The notes: generated by a model from the sequence alone, not told the origin. A stretch of 62,150 nucleotides of DNA from Paenibacillus glycanilyticus (GCF_030161375.1 NZ_BSSQ01000020.1:1-62150); one strand, 5' to 3'; counted from the first letter of the stretch, positions 42,563 to 52,526 are shown. Made by a program: numbers and translations.

Positions 42563-43702
42563 ATGGCATTTTCGATGAAGGTATCTAGTACAGAGGAACT
42601 TACGGCCGAGATTGAGCCTACCATTCGGCCATTGCCGGAAGAAGAGGCAAAGCTGAAGGAAGAAGCAGATTCGAACGTCCAGATGATTATGGCGATGGAT
42701 ACCGAGTCCTTGGAACAACGCAAAGAGATTCTTCAATCGATTGACGCCTACGGCCTAAACACCATGAAGCGATCTTCCGACAAAAACACCTTGCTGCAGG
42801 TATCGGTCGGCAATCTTGCGAAATCCGGCGAGGAAGGCGGTCCGGTTGCGAAGGGACTGGCCGAATTGCACACGCAGCTGAAGGATCTGGATCCAAGCAT
42901 GATCGACTTCGCCAAGAAGGGATTTCTCGGCAAGCTATTTAATCCGCTGCGGTCGTATTTCCTAAGATTCGAGAAGGCTGACGATGTGATTGCCGATATT
43001 GTGGTATCGCTGGATAAAGGCGGTGCCGTGCTCAGAAACGACAATACGACGCTGGAACTCGAGCAGCATGAAATCCGCAAGCTGACCAAGACGCTCAAGA
43101 AAGAAATTCAGCTCGGGATGCTCATGGATGAATCTATTGAATCCCAGATCGAAGCAGGCAAAAGCCGCGGCGAAGACCCCGAGAAAATTCGGTTCATAAC
43201 CGAGGAAATCCTATTCCCGATGCGACAACGCGTCATGGATTTGCAACAAATGCTAGTCGTCAATCAACAGGGGATCTTGGCATACGAAGTTGTCATTAGA
43301 AATAATAAGGAGCTCATTCGAGGCGTGGACCGGGCGAAGACCGTCACGATCTCTGCATTAAAAATAGCAGTTACGGTAGCGAGCGCCTTGTATAACCAGG
43401 GCATCGTACTCAAGAAGATTGAGCTTTTGAATCAGACCACTACGAACCTGATCGCCGGTACGTCCCGGATGCTTAAGGACCAAGGAGTCGGCATTCAACA
43501 GCAAGCAATTGAAGCCACGGTATCGGTAGATACCTTGAAACAAGCTTTTGCCGATGTGTTGTCCGCGTTCGATTCTATCAGCTCGTACAAACAGCAAGCA
43601 CTTCCGAAAATGAGGGATACCATCAACCAGTTCAGGACGTTGGCCGACGATGGCGAGAAGCATATTCTACGCCTTGAGAAGGGAAATGCTATGGGGCTGT
43701 AA
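42563..43702 (+). CDS. telA: TelA-family toxic anion resistance protein
   Basis: A 379-residue, almost all-helical cytoplasmic protein. Family blocks: RSSDKNTLLQVSVGNLAKSG near the start, FEKADDVIADIV, the ITEEILFPMRQRVMDLQQML segment, and IRNNKELIRGVDRAKTVTI. TelA/YaaN proteins are linked with tellurite and other envelope stress; the molecular role is unclear. It is the last gene of the three-gene operon, 21 bases after the VWA gene. Confidence 0.9.
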   Translation: MAFSMKVSSTEELTAEIEPTIRPLPEEEAKLKEEADSNVQMIMAMDTESLEQRKEILQSIDAYGLNTMKRSSDKNTLLQVSVGNLAKSGEEGGPVAKGLAELHTQLKDLDPSMIDFAKKGFLGKLFNPLRSYFLRFEKADDVIADIVVSLDKGGAVLRNDNTTLELEQHEIRKLTKTLKKEIQLGMLMDESIESQIEAGKSRGEDPEKIRFITEEILFPMRQRVMDLQQMLVVNQQGILAYEVVIRNNKELIRGVDRAKTVTISALKIAVTVASALYNQGIVLKKIELLNQTTTNLIAGTSRMLKDQGVGIQQQAIEATVSVDTLKQAFADVLSAFDSISSYKQQALPKMRDTINQFRTLADDGEKHILRLEKGNAMGL

Positions 43703-43720
43703 CAATAAATGAACAGAACC

Positions 43721-43751
43721 AAAAACCGTTTTCCTCAGGAAAACGGTTTTT
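43721..43751. terminator. Bidirectional terminator
   Basis: A near-perfect 15-bp stem AAAAACCGTTTTCCT / AGGAAAACGGTTTTT between convergent telA and the FAD oxidoreductase gene. Confidence 0.9.
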
Positions 43752-43786
43752 GCATGACTAATTAAATAGGAGTATCGAAAATGAAG

Positions 43787-45376
43787 CTAATTATCGCGAG
43801 ATAGAAGTTGTTGTGCCACGATATAGCCAGATCCGCCGTTAATGCCGTGTCCGGGCCATGTGGCGGCACCAAGCATGAAAAGATTTGCAATCTCCGTTTG
43901 GTGTCCCGGCTGGGAAGGCAAAGGTCGGAACAAATAGCTCTGCGCGAAGTCATGCGATCCGCCGTAGGGGTCGCCGGGACCGGAATTTGGGTTGAAGCGG
44001 GCAATGGTGTCTGGCGTGACGACGGACTTGCCGATGATAGCGCTTGGAATATTCGGTATATGCTTTCCTGCAACGGCGATCACGCGTTCTGCAAATCGCT
44101 CGGTCAGTTCTGTCGTCCAGGTACCGACACCAACGTTGATCTGGCCGGCAGCATCGCCGCGCGGACGGCAAGGAACTTCGAGGACTTGGAGCCGCATGAT
44201 CGCTTTGCCTGCCGGTGCTCGGGTCGGATCGAGATTGGTAGAGCAATCGACTGTAAAAGTTGGATTGGCTGGCAGAAGATCGGCCATCCCTTGCGCGATA
44301 GCTTGGGTGAAGCCGTCCAGCCCGTCGGTTAGATGCGGCTGCCCGACTGTGGCAAACCGCGCATCAGGCCAATTTGGAGCTTCGCTCAGGGCGAGATGAA
44401 TCTGGAAGCAGCCTCTGCCATAGCGGAATTCCTTCGCTTGGCCGCGAATAACAGGATTGACTTGCTCATCCGCCAAGAGCGATAAGTACAATTGATCCGG
44501 GCCGGTTGAAGCTATGACAGCATGCTTCGCGCGGTATTCGTTGCCCTCCGCTGTGCGAACGGCAACGGCCTTTCCGTTTTTGAGGAGAATCCGCTCGGCT
44601 CGCGTATTCGTTACGATCGTACCGCCTTGGTCCTGTACCAACCGAGACAAGGCCTGTGCAAGCTTTTCGCTGCCTCCTTCGGGAATAGGCATCCCGCCGC
44701 CCATCAGCGCCATTGCGGTGAGCGGTACCCAGATGCCGCTGCCGACTTCGTCCGGCGTACGGCCCAGATGCGTTACCCAAGAGGCAAGCATCGCGCGCAT
44801 GACCGGGGACTGCAATTCGCTCACCGCATTGCGGGCAGTGGAGAAGAGAGAAGCGGCGAATGCCGAGTAGCCTTTGCCTCCAGCACGCTTGTCATGGAGT
44901 AGCTGTTGGATAATCTCGGAAGCTTTGCGGCCCGATAAGTCGAGGTTGAACAACTCGAATACGTCCCCCGCATAAGGCATAAACGCATCGAACATCCTTC
45001 CTAGTGCCGCCCCGTCACCGGGGGCCAAATGTTCGGCTTGGGCGGTTAATTCCTCGACCGAGCGTCCGAAGACGGCTGTCTCGCCGTTTTCCATCGAAAC
45101 GCCGGTTGGCAGATCCGTGTTGAGGTAACGAAGACCCCGTGCCTCAAGCGCTTCCCTGAAATCCGCGTAAGCAGGACCGGTCAGGAACAAAGGATGGGCA
45201 GCGGCATAGACGTCATGTTTGAAGCCGGGCAGGGTCAATTCTTCCGTGCGCAAAAATCCGCCTGGGCGGTCGTTCTTCTCCAAGATCAGAACGTTTCTCC
45301 CCGCGCGCGTCAAATAAGCGGCTGCTATTAACGCGTTGTGGCCACTTCCAATAATAACTACGTCGTAATGGTTCAC
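43787..45376 (-). CDS. CrtI-like NAD(P)/FAD oxidoreductase
   Basis: A 529-residue FAD protein of the phytoene-desaturase superfamily. The N-terminal Rossmann motif is VVIIGSGHNALIAAAYL, then EKNDRPGGFLRTEEL and GFKHDVYAA. The C-terminal FAD contact is GAATWPGHGINGGSGYIVA. It belongs to the PYROXD2-like branch rather than to CrtN/CrtP and lies 31 kb from the carotenoid operon, so a role in carotenoid synthesis is unproven. GTG 45376 with AAGGGGG 8 bases upstream is chosen over a longer frame from 45463. It is monocistronic. Confidence 0.8.
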   Translation of the reverse strand: MNHYDVVIIGSGHNALIAAAYLTRAGRNVLILEKNDRPGGFLRTEELTLPGFKHDVYAAAHPLFLTGPAYADFREALEARGLRYLNTDLPTGVSMENGETAVFGRSVEELTAQAEHLAPGDGAALGRMFDAFMPYAGDVFELFNLDLSGRKASEIIQQLLHDKRAGGKGYSAFAASLFSTARNAVSELQSPVMRAMLASWVTHLGRTPDEVGSGIWVPLTAMALMGGGMPIPEGGSEKLAQALSRLVQDQGGTIVTNTRAERILLKNGKAVAVRTAEGNEYRAKHAVIASTGPDQLYLSLLADEQVNPVIRGQAKEFRYGRGCFQIHLALSEAPNWPDARFATVGQPHLTDGLDGFTQAIAQGMADLLPANPTFTVDCSTNLDPTRAPAGKAIMRLQVLEVPCRPRGDAAGQINVGVGTWTTELTERFAERVIAVAGKHIPNIPSAIIGKSVVTPDTIARFNPNSGPGDPYGGSHDFAQSYLFRPLPSQPGHQTEIANLFMLGAATWPGHGINGGSGYIVAQQLLSRDN

Positions 45377-45653
45377 CGTCAATTCCCCCTTCGTGCCTAT
45401 GAAACAGATCCAGTGTAATGCAAGCGTGAAGCGAGGGATGGCGCATGCTGTCGACCATTTCAAAACTTTTCGTGAAAGAATTCTTAATCAGCGTGGGGAA
45501 AACGTCTTATATCTTCAACTCCTTCAGCTATGATATTATTTTTACAGAATTTACTCCCCGCCATTGTCATCACAACATGGGATCCTGGTTATGCAGGGAT
45601 AACTGCGCCTGTTTTAGGTACCGCTTACGACTCACGCCAGAGGAGTATCCTAA

Positions 45654-47474
45654 ATGAAAAGTTGGAACAACTACCTTCTGAAGAGTAAGATGTTCATCGT
45701 ATTCTCCGCAGTGTCGCTGTTTATCGTCATGCTGACATGCATTATTTTCTATTATAAAAATGTAAGCGATATCAAAAATCAAACCCTCTCTCTTTCCGAT
45801 ACGATTACCCGGCAGTTCAGCCGGACTTTCGAGCTGTATATGCAAGACGTGGAGAAACTCTCCGTCTCCATTATTGGAGATCCGATCATTCAGCAAAGCT
45901 TGATTGACCATTACAGAGTTACGGATTCGGTCGCGCAGAACGAAATCGAACTAACGATCAACAAAAGACTGTTCACTCATCTTCAGCCGCGCCCTCAGCT
46001 GCAGAGCATCTATATCTTTACGACGGATGATATCGCTTACTTTGTATCGAAGGGAGGCGGACCCAAGGTAAGCTTCAAGCTGCGGGAGGAGAACTGGTAT
46101 GAGAAACGGCTGGAGATGCCCGGAATTAAATTTCTGCTTCAGCCCGTCACGACAGAGAGCACGGGCGGCGAACATGAAGCCAAGGTTATCTCCTTTGTGC
46201 GGAACATCAACCGCATTCCCTATCGGGATGTTCTGGCGTATATGAAAATCAATATTAACGTAAATGTCTTCAAGGACATGCTAGTTAATTCGGACAGCAA
46301 TGAAATTGAACGGAACATGAGAGCATTCATCATAACCGATGAAGGCAGCGTGATCTATGACGACAGGAACGAGCTAACGGGCAGCGAAGATTCGGGAATC
46401 GATCTTTCGATCTTCCAGGGCAGCGGCCAATCCGGCGAATTAATATGGAACGGCGAGAATTATCTCTATACGATGTCGAAGTCCTCCTATACGAAATGGA
46501 ACACGTTGATACTGATTCCAAGTGAATTCCTGCTGAAGAAGCAGCAACATACCGCCTATATTCTCATACTCGTTGGCTTGCTTGCGATGGGACTGATTGC
46601 CTTCGTTTCCTATACGCTGTCCTATCAGATTACGCTTCCGCTCCGAAATCTGATGAAGAAGATGGCGCGTGTCGAGCAGGGGGATTTAAGCCAGAGAATG
46701 GAGGTAGCCGGCAACAATGAGTTTAGCCGTCTGAGCCGTATTTACAACCGTATGCTGGACAGTATTACCAGGTTGATCGGTGAAGTATATACATCCAAAT
46801 TAGCGGAGAAGAATGCGCAGATATCGGCGCTGCAGGCGCAGATCAATCCTCATTTTCTGTACAACACGCTTAACATCATGAAGTCAATCAGCCGGGTTCG
46901 AGGCATCGAAGAAGTTGCCGAGATGGCAGAATCGCTGGCGGAGCTGTTCAAATACAGCATGAAAAATCTTCAACGTCCCATTCCGCTGCGCGACGAGATG
47001 GATCATATCAGCCATTACATGAATATCCAGCAGCACCGGTTCGGCAGTCGATTCGAGTTCAGCATGGACGTACCGGAGGCATTGCAGGATGCTTCGATAC
47101 TGAAGCTTACCGTGCAGCCGTTGATTGAGAACGCTATCGTTCACGGACTCGGCAAGGTTAAGTCCGGCGGACGAATCGTCATTGCAGTCAGGAGGCTTGG
47201 CGACGATCTGATTATCGAGGTATCGGATAACGGCTGCGGGATCGAGGAGGAACGCCTCCACATGCTGCGCAAGAGGATTATGGGCATCCAAGCGGCGGAC
47301 GTTCTGGAAGAGGACGGGCTTGGCATAGGCCTGTCCAATATCGCGCTGCGGATCAAGCTATTCCACGGCGTCAAATACGGAGCTGAGCTGATAAGCGCTA
47401 ATGGCCGCGGAACGACCGTCAGGCTAACGTTCCCGTATGAACGTTTTGTCAAAGTGAAGGGAGAGGCTGGATGA
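45654..47474 (+). CDS. yesM: YesM-type sensor histidine kinase
   Basis: 606 residues. Membrane helix 1 (about 14-34), a dCache-like extracellular sensor (about 35-300), helix 2 (about 302-325), HAMP (residues 325-378, LRNLMKKMARVEQGDLSQRM), His_kinase domain with phosphoacceptor His400 (INPHFLYNTLN), and HATPase with VQPLIENAIVHG and DNGCGIEEE. It would sense an external sugar-related signal and phosphorylate the YesN protein next to it, whose start overlaps its stop. The downstream importer is its likely target. Confidence 0.92.
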   Translation: MKSWNNYLLKSKMFIVFSAVSLFIVMLTCIIFYYKNVSDIKNQTLSLSDTITRQFSRTFELYMQDVEKLSVSIIGDPIIQQSLIDHYRVTDSVAQNEIELTINKRLFTHLQPRPQLQSIYIFTTDDIAYFVSKGGGPKVSFKLREENWYEKRLEMPGIKFLLQPVTTESTGGEHEAKVISFVRNINRIPYRDVLAYMKININVNVFKDMLVNSDSNEIERNMRAFIITDEGSVIYDDRNELTGSEDSGIDLSIFQGSGQSGELIWNGENYLYTMSKSSYTKWNTLILIPSEFLLKKQQHTAYILILVGLLAMGLIAFVSYTLSYQITLPLRNLMKKMARVEQGDLSQRMEVAGNNEFSRLSRIYNRMLDSITRLIGEVYTSKLAEKNAQISALQAQINPHFLYNTLNIMKSISRVRGIEEVAEMAESLAELFKYSMKNLQRPIPLRDEMDHISHYMNIQQHRFGSRFEFSMDVPEALQDASILKLTVQPLIENAIVHGLGKVKSGGRIVIAVRRLGDDLIIEVSDNGCGIEEERLHMLRKRIMGIQAADVLEEDGLGIGLSNIALRIKLFHGVKYGAELISANGRGTTVRLTFPYERFVKVKGEAG

Positions 47475-48976
47475 TGAATATATTCCTGGTTGAAGACGAA
47501 CGGTGGGCACTGGCCGAGCTCGTGAGTCTCTTCAAGCGATACGAACCGCAGCATCGCGTGCTTGCGTTCGAGAACGGGGAAGATGCACTCAAAGCCGCGA
47601 AATCCGTAGACCCGCACCTCGTACTAACAGACATCACCATGCCAGGCATTGACGGAGTGGAGCTGCTGGTCGAGCTAAGCCGCTGCCATCCTGAAGCGAG
47701 AGGGATCATTCTCAGTGTCCATGACGATTTTGCTTATGCGCAGCGGGGGATGCAAACGGGCGTGACGGACTACTTGCTGAAGCCTGTCAGGAAAGAGCTT
47801 CTATTCAGCGCGGTGGACCGCATGCTTGCGCGTATTGAAGACGAATCGCGTAACCGGAGCGACCGCACCCAGTGGTCTATTCTGCAGCGGCTGCTAGCCG
47901 TGGACACGCTGGAGAGCGGGAAGCTAGAAGTAGCCGAGCAACAGCGGATGTTCATGGCGCTGATGCTTCTCGAGAACTGGGCATCGCCGTTCACTTGGAA
48001 GGAAGCAGGGCTTGACGCTTCGGACATTCTCGCGCATATAAGGAGCGGTTTGAAGGGAGAGCCGGGATGTCACTGCGTTACGATAGACAGCCGCCGTAGA
48101 GTGCTGATGGTGCCCGCTGACAATGAGGCATGTACGCTTTCGATCATGACAAGGCTTCAGTCTCTCTTCCAAGCTGTGGAGGCCCGCGGCATTCTGTTGC
48201 ATATGAGCTTTGGTATGAAAAGCGAGAGCGAAAGCTTGAATCGAAGCTTCGTTCGTCTCGGCAAGCAATTGGAAGAACAGCTGCGGATCGGCGTACCAAC
48301 CTGGGCAGCGCCCAATATGAAGCTGGCTGTGCCCGATATCAGCGGCATTTGGATAAAGGTGCGCGCACTGCAAGCACAGATCAAAGCAGGGGATATGGCC
48401 AGAGGACGCGAGACGGTATCGCATATCGTTGCGAGCCTGCAGTGCAAAGAGGTTACCCATAAGCAATTGAAGCAGTTCGTCGGCGATCTGTTCTACTCGC
48501 TCAAGTTCAATTTGCAATCTGAGACCCCTACTCGGCTGGAGGAGGACATGAGCTTGCTGAATGAAGCGATCGACTATGAGTCGATAACAGAATGGCTCAC
48601 ATCAGCCGTATTCGGGATGGCTAGGAAATGCGATAGCAAGGAGCAGAAGCCGAAAGGTCTCGTACCCGTGGTAATGAACTGGATCCACGATAGTTATCAA
48701 GAGGACCTTTCCCTTCAGCAATTTGCTTTGGAGCATCATGTCAGTCTTGGTCATTTATCCAGATTGTTCAAAAGCCAGACCGGCTATACGTTCTCGGACT
48801 ATGTGATCGGCTACCGGATTGGCAAAGCGAAGGAGTTGCTTGCCGACGGCACGTCGCGTCCATCGGAAATCGGTGAATTGGTCGGATACGAGGATGCCAA
48901 GCATTTCTGCCACTTGTTTAAGAGAATAACGGGTGAAACGCCGACCGCCTACGCAAAACGCAAAAGGAGCCAATAA
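47471..48976 (+). CDS. yesN: YesN-type response regulator with AraC DNA-binding domain
   Basis: 501 residues. The receiver domain has acidic pocket VEDERWA, phosphoacceptor Asp54 (TDITMPG) and KPVRKEL. A long linker of about 270 residues precedes the C-terminal AraC double HTH (LQQFALEHHVSLGHLSRLFK; PSEIGELVGYEDAKHFCHLF). Co-translated with yesM. Likely activates the ABC importer and the catabolic genes that follow. Confidence 0.92.
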   Translation: MMNIFLVEDERWALAELVSLFKRYEPQHRVLAFENGEDALKAAKSVDPHLVLTDITMPGIDGVELLVELSRCHPEARGIILSVHDDFAYAQRGMQTGVTDYLLKPVRKELLFSAVDRMLARIEDESRNRSDRTQWSILQRLLAVDTLESGKLEVAEQQRMFMALMLLENWASPFTWKEAGLDASDILAHIRSGLKGEPGCHCVTIDSRRRVLMVPADNEACTLSIMTRLQSLFQAVEARGILLHMSFGMKSESESLNRSFVRLGKQLEEQLRIGVPTWAAPNMKLAVPDISGIWIKVRALQAQIKAGDMARGRETVSHIVASLQCKEVTHKQLKQFVGDLFYSLKFNLQSETPTRLEEDMSLLNEAIDYESITEWLTSAVFGMARKCDSKEQKPKGLVPVVMNWIHDSYQEDLSLQQFALEHHVSLGHLSRLFKSQTGYTFSDYVIGYRIGKAKELLADGTSRPSEIGELVGYEDAKHFCHLFKRITGETPTAYAKRKRSQ

Positions 48977-49180
48977 AACGAAGTAATCGCCGTATTTGTG
49001 TCCTAAAAGGAAAAACTACCCCCCTAAAAAAAGCAAAATAGCAGGTAGGTTTCAAAATCCGAAACCCTTAGACTGAAATTACGAGGGAATCCGGAGCCCT
49101 TAATAGAATGCGAATAGGGGCAAACGGACGGCTGCCGAAGTTAGCGCGGTCCATGCCTACAAAGGGAGGCTGCACAAGCG

Positions 49181-50530
49181 ATGAAACGAACGAATGCCAG
49201 AACACTCGCATTGTTGACAAGCATGATGATCGTGGTGCTGCTCGCTGGCTGCGGCGGCAATAATTCGCCTACAACAAACGGGCCAAGCGGTAATACGAAC
49301 GCGAACGCCGCTACCAATGAACCTACAGAGAAAACGACGTTAACCCTGATGGTTGGCAACACTGGTACTACGCTTGAAGCGCTCAAAGCTGTTGCCACGG
49401 AAGCAGAGAAAAAGCTGAATATTGCCATTGAGTACGACATCAAGCCGGATGGCACGGAAGGCGACAACCTTGTGAAGACGCGCTTAGCAACAGGAGATAT
49501 GGCCGATCTGCTCGTTTATAACACGGGTTCGCTGCTGAAGGCCGTTAATCCGGTGGATAATTTCCTGGACGTGACGAATGAGCCGTTCATGGCTGACGTG
49601 CTTGATTCCTTCAAGTCCGTCGTAACGGTTGACGGCAAGGTGTACGGTGCGCCCGTCGGCTCAAGTTCCGCTGGTGCGATTTTGTACAACAAGAAGGTGT
49701 ACGGCGAGCTCGGATTGACCGTTCCGCGAACGTGGGACGAATTCATGGCTAACAACGAGAAGATCAAAGCTGCGGGCAAGACGGCCGTTATCGCTTCCTA
49801 TAAAGATACCTGGACGTCCCAGCTTTTTGTACTCGGCGATTATTACAATGTACAGGCGAAGGTCCCTAATTTCGCGGACAATTACACGAACAACAAAGCA
49901 AAATACGCGACGACGCCAGAGGCACTGCGCAGCTTTGAGAAGACAGAGGAGCCGTTCAAAGCCGGCTATATGAATAAGGACTTCCTGGCCACGACGTATG
50001 ATGTTGCCTTAAAGATGCTGGCCGAGGGTACGGGCGTGCACTATCCGATGCTGACAAGCGCTTTGGATTCCATCCTGCAAAATAACCCGGACAAGATCAA
50101 TGACATCGGCGTGTTCCCGATCCCAAGCGACAGCGCGGACGTCAACGGTCTGACGGTATGGATGCCTAGCGGAATGTATATCAACAAGAACAGCAAGAAA
50201 GTAGAAGCCGCCAAAAAATTCGTGGACTACTTCGTTTCCAAGGAAGGCCAAGCGATATTCTCCTCCAAAGTCAAAGCGGCCGGGCCTTATGTCATCAAAG
50301 GAATCGAGCTTCCCGACGATGCTTACGAAGGCGTCAAAGAAATGCAGAAATACTTTGATGAGGGCAAGACGGCACCTGCGCTTGAGTTCGTATCGCCCGT
50401 CAAAGGACCGAACCTGGAGAATCTTACCGTCGCTGTCGGCAGCGGCATCACTTCCGCTCAGAAGGGTGCCGAGGACTATGACAAGGATATTCTGAAACAG
50501 GCACAGCAATTGAATCTGCCGGGCTGGTAA
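49181..50530 (+). CDS. Sugar ABC transporter solute-binding lipoprotein
   Basis: 449 residues, family 1 extracellular binding protein. The signal peptide ends in the lipobox LLAGCGG (Cys about 23), followed by a Thr/Asn-rich linker. The body carries KTRLATGDMADLLVYNTGS and PRTWDEFMANNEKIKAAGKT, usual CUT1 landmarks. GGGAGG precedes ATG 49181. It is the first gene of the importer, about 200 bases after yesN, with room for its own promoter. Confidence 0.93.
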   Translation: MKRTNARTLALLTSMMIVVLLAGCGGNNSPTTNGPSGNTNANAATNEPTEKTTLTLMVGNTGTTLEALKAVATEAEKKLNIAIEYDIKPDGTEGDNLVKTRLATGDMADLLVYNTGSLLKAVNPVDNFLDVTNEPFMADVLDSFKSVVTVDGKVYGAPVGSSSAGAILYNKKVYGELGLTVPRTWDEFMANNEKIKAAGKTAVIASYKDTWTSQLFVLGDYYNVQAKVPNFADNYTNNKAKYATTPEALRSFEKTEEPFKAGYMNKDFLATTYDVALKMLAEGTGVHYPMLTSALDSILQNNPDKINDIGVFPIPSDSADVNGLTVWMPSGMYINKNSKKVEAAKKFVDYFVSKEGQAIFSSKVKAAGPYVIKGIELPDDAYEGVKEMQKYFDEGKTAPALEFVSPVKGPNLENLTVAVGSGITSAQKGAEDYDKDILKQAQQLNLPGW

Positions 50531-50620
50531 ATCGCCTGCCGCATGCAGGAATTTTAGTTGGAGACGGGGCTCCGCGCATGGCGCTGCGGGGCCTGTTTCT
50601 CCGGAAAGAAGGAGAGAGCC

Positions 50621-51487
50621 ATGACCAAGCTGACCATTCGAACCTACTCGTATTTGTTTCTTGTGCCCGCGTTTCTAATCTACTTCGTCTTCTATTTGCT
50701 GCCAACCGCATTATCGTTGTTTTTCAGTATGACAAGGTGGACACTCACCGATTGGGATTATATCGGCTTTGATAACTATGTCACCTTTTTCTCGGAGACG
50801 GCGCTTAGCATCGGCTTCCGGAACACGTTGATTTACGCGGTTGTAACCTGCGGCCTCAAGGTCATTCTCGGGCTATTGCTCGGTGCATTCCTTACCTCTA
50901 CCGCTTTGTTCAAGAATTATCTGCGTTCCGTCATTTTCTTCCCAACCCTCCTAAGCACGATTGCAGTCGGAATCGCGTTCTCCATTATGATGCATCCTTC
51001 GTCGGGACTGATTAATACAAGTCTAGCCGCTCTTGGCATTAACGGGCCGGATTGGCTCGGCAATACGAAGATCGCGTTGCTGTCAGTTGCCTTAGTAGAC
51101 GTATGGAAAGGGGTCGGAGTCGCTACCGTCATCTATATCGCGGGAATTTCGGGCATTCCGGCCGAGTATTACGAAGCGCTCAAAATCGACGGCGGGAGCA
51201 GCATGAACGCATTCCGGTACATCACGGTTCCGTTAAGCAGACCGGCGATGAATTCAGTCATTATACTGGCATTTATCGGAGGGCTTCGTTCCTTCGACCT
51301 CATCTGGGCCATGACGAAGGGAGGGCCTGGTTTCACGACTGACCTGATCGCTTCGATCATATACAAGCAGTATCAGGCAGGCTTCTATGGCCTGGCGACT
51401 GCGGGCAACGTGATCCTGTTTGTCGGCGTATCGCTGCTGGCGTTCCCCTTGTATAAGTACCTGACGAAAAGCGAGGTGTACTTATGA
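50621..51487 (+). CDS. CUT1 ABC transporter permease (MalF-like)
   Basis: 288 residues, six membrane helices, with the EAA contact loop EYYEALKIDGGSSMNAFRYI facing the ATPase. ATG 50621 with AAGGAGAG upstream is preferred over 50558, which is within the spacer after the binding-protein gene. The stop overlaps the next permease start. No ATPase gene is in the cluster, so a shared MsmX/UgpC-type ATPase is expected elsewhere. Confidence 0.93.
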   Translation: MTKLTIRTYSYLFLVPAFLIYFVFYLLPTALSLFFSMTRWTLTDWDYIGFDNYVTFFSETALSIGFRNTLIYAVVTCGLKVILGLLLGAFLTSTALFKNYLRSVIFFPTLLSTIAVGIAFSIMMHPSSGLINTSLAALGINGPDWLGNTKIALLSVALVDVWKGVGVATVIYIAGISGIPAEYYEALKIDGGSSMNAFRYITVPLSRPAMNSVIILAFIGGLRSFDLIWAMTKGGPGFTTDLIASIIYKQYQAGFYGLATAGNVILFVGVSLLAFPLYKYLTKSEVYL

Positions 51488-52383
51488 GCCGCGATATAAG
51501 CAGAATGTTGGTGGAGAGAGTGGACAGGAGCCGCAGCGAAAACATGGGAATTAGCAAACAGGCCAGAAGGGTTATTGTTGCCGTGATCGCTCTGGTGCTC
51601 AGCACCGTCATCTTTTGGATTCCGTTCTATTTCGTTATTATCAATTCCTTCAAGAATCAGGCCGAATCTGCCCTCATGAATATGTCTTGGCCGAAATCCT
51701 TTCATATTTTGGAAAACTACAAGGCTGTGTTGACTGCTTCCGATCATATGCTTGTCCGTGCCTTCTATAACAGCATGCTGCTGACCGTCCTGTCGATCGG
51801 TGTACTCATCATCGTCAGCGCAATGGCCGGCTTTGTTTTGCAACGCCGCGACGGAGGACGCTTTTCTTCCGTCTTTAACTTTCTTGTTTTGGCCGGTCTG
51901 ATGATCCCGCCTGCTATTGTGCCAACGATCTGGGTACTTGATTCGATCAACCTGTTCAAAACCTTGTCCGGCATCACCTTCGTGGAGGTGGCGCTTCATT
52001 TTCCGTTCGCGGCCATTCTATACAAAGCGTTTGTTGCAACGCTACCGCGCGAAATCGATGAAAGCGCGCTGATCGATGGCGCAGGCGGCGGGCGGTTGTT
52101 TTTCAATATCCTCTTTCCTCTTCTCAAGCCCGTCACTTCAACCATCATTGTGCTGGAATCGATAAATGTGTTCAACGACTTTGTTAATCCGCTTTACTTC
52201 TTCCCAGGTTCGAACAATGCTACGGTGCAACTGACGCTGTACAACTTCATGAGCCGGTTCACGACATCATGGAATTTGCTGTTCGCCGATATTGTTCTGA
52301 TCTCAATTCCGATGCTCATTTTATTCATTTTTTTCAATAAGCAAATAGTAGCCGGCATGACGGCAGGCGCCGTTAAGGGTTAA
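51484..52383 (+). CDS. CUT1 ABC transporter permease (MalG-like)
   Basis: 299 residues, six membrane helices with a basic N-terminal tail. The EAA-type loop is EIDESALIDGAGGGRLFFNI and LFPLLKP. It completes the importer with the lipoprotein and MalF-like partner and overlaps the latter by 4 bases. A 143-base gap with repeats follows. Confidence 0.93.
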   Translation: MSRDISRMLVERVDRSRSENMGISKQARRVIVAVIALVLSTVIFWIPFYFVIINSFKNQAESALMNMSWPKSFHILENYKAVLTASDHMLVRAFYNSMLLTVLSIGVLIIVSAMAGFVLQRRDGGRFSSVFNFLVLAGLMIPPAIVPTIWVLDSINLFKTLSGITFVEVALHFPFAAILYKAFVATLPREIDESALIDGAGGGRLFFNILFPLLKPVTSTIIVLESINVFNDFVNPLYFFPGSNNATVQLTLYNFMSRFTTSWNLLFADIVLISIPMLILFIFFNKQIVAGMTAGAVKG

Positions 52384-52410
52384 CGGATCATGCCCGTCTT
52401 TCTAAAAGTG

Positions 52411-52441
52411 GTCCCGAACGGATAGGTTTTTGTCCCGAACG
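52411..52441 (+). promoter_or_regulatory. Candidate response-regulator binding site
   Basis: GTCCCGAACG occurs at 52411-52420 and 52432-52441, direct repeats 21 bp apart. AraC-type factors such as YesN usually bind such spaced direct repeats. It lies ahead of the catabolic genes. Confidence 0.5.
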
Positions 52442-52479
52442 ACCATGATTCGGATGGAAAGAGACCGTATGATGGAATC

Positions 52480-52493
52480 ATAAAGCGTTTACA
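52480..52493 (+). promoter_or_regulatory. Possible catabolite (cre) site
   Basis: ATAAAGCGTTTACA matches the CcpA consensus TGWAANCGNTNWCA at 12 of 14 positions, 33 bases before the first catabolic gene. Confidence 0.4.
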
Positions 52494-52526
52494 ACACCCT
52501 ATTCCAAGGAAGAAAGGACGTTGAAC

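Noticed and set aside
43808..44902. Plus-strand ORFs over the FAD oxidoreductase gene
   Set aside because: They are composition shadows of the minus-strand gene, with Arg/Cys-rich translations and no ribosome sites.
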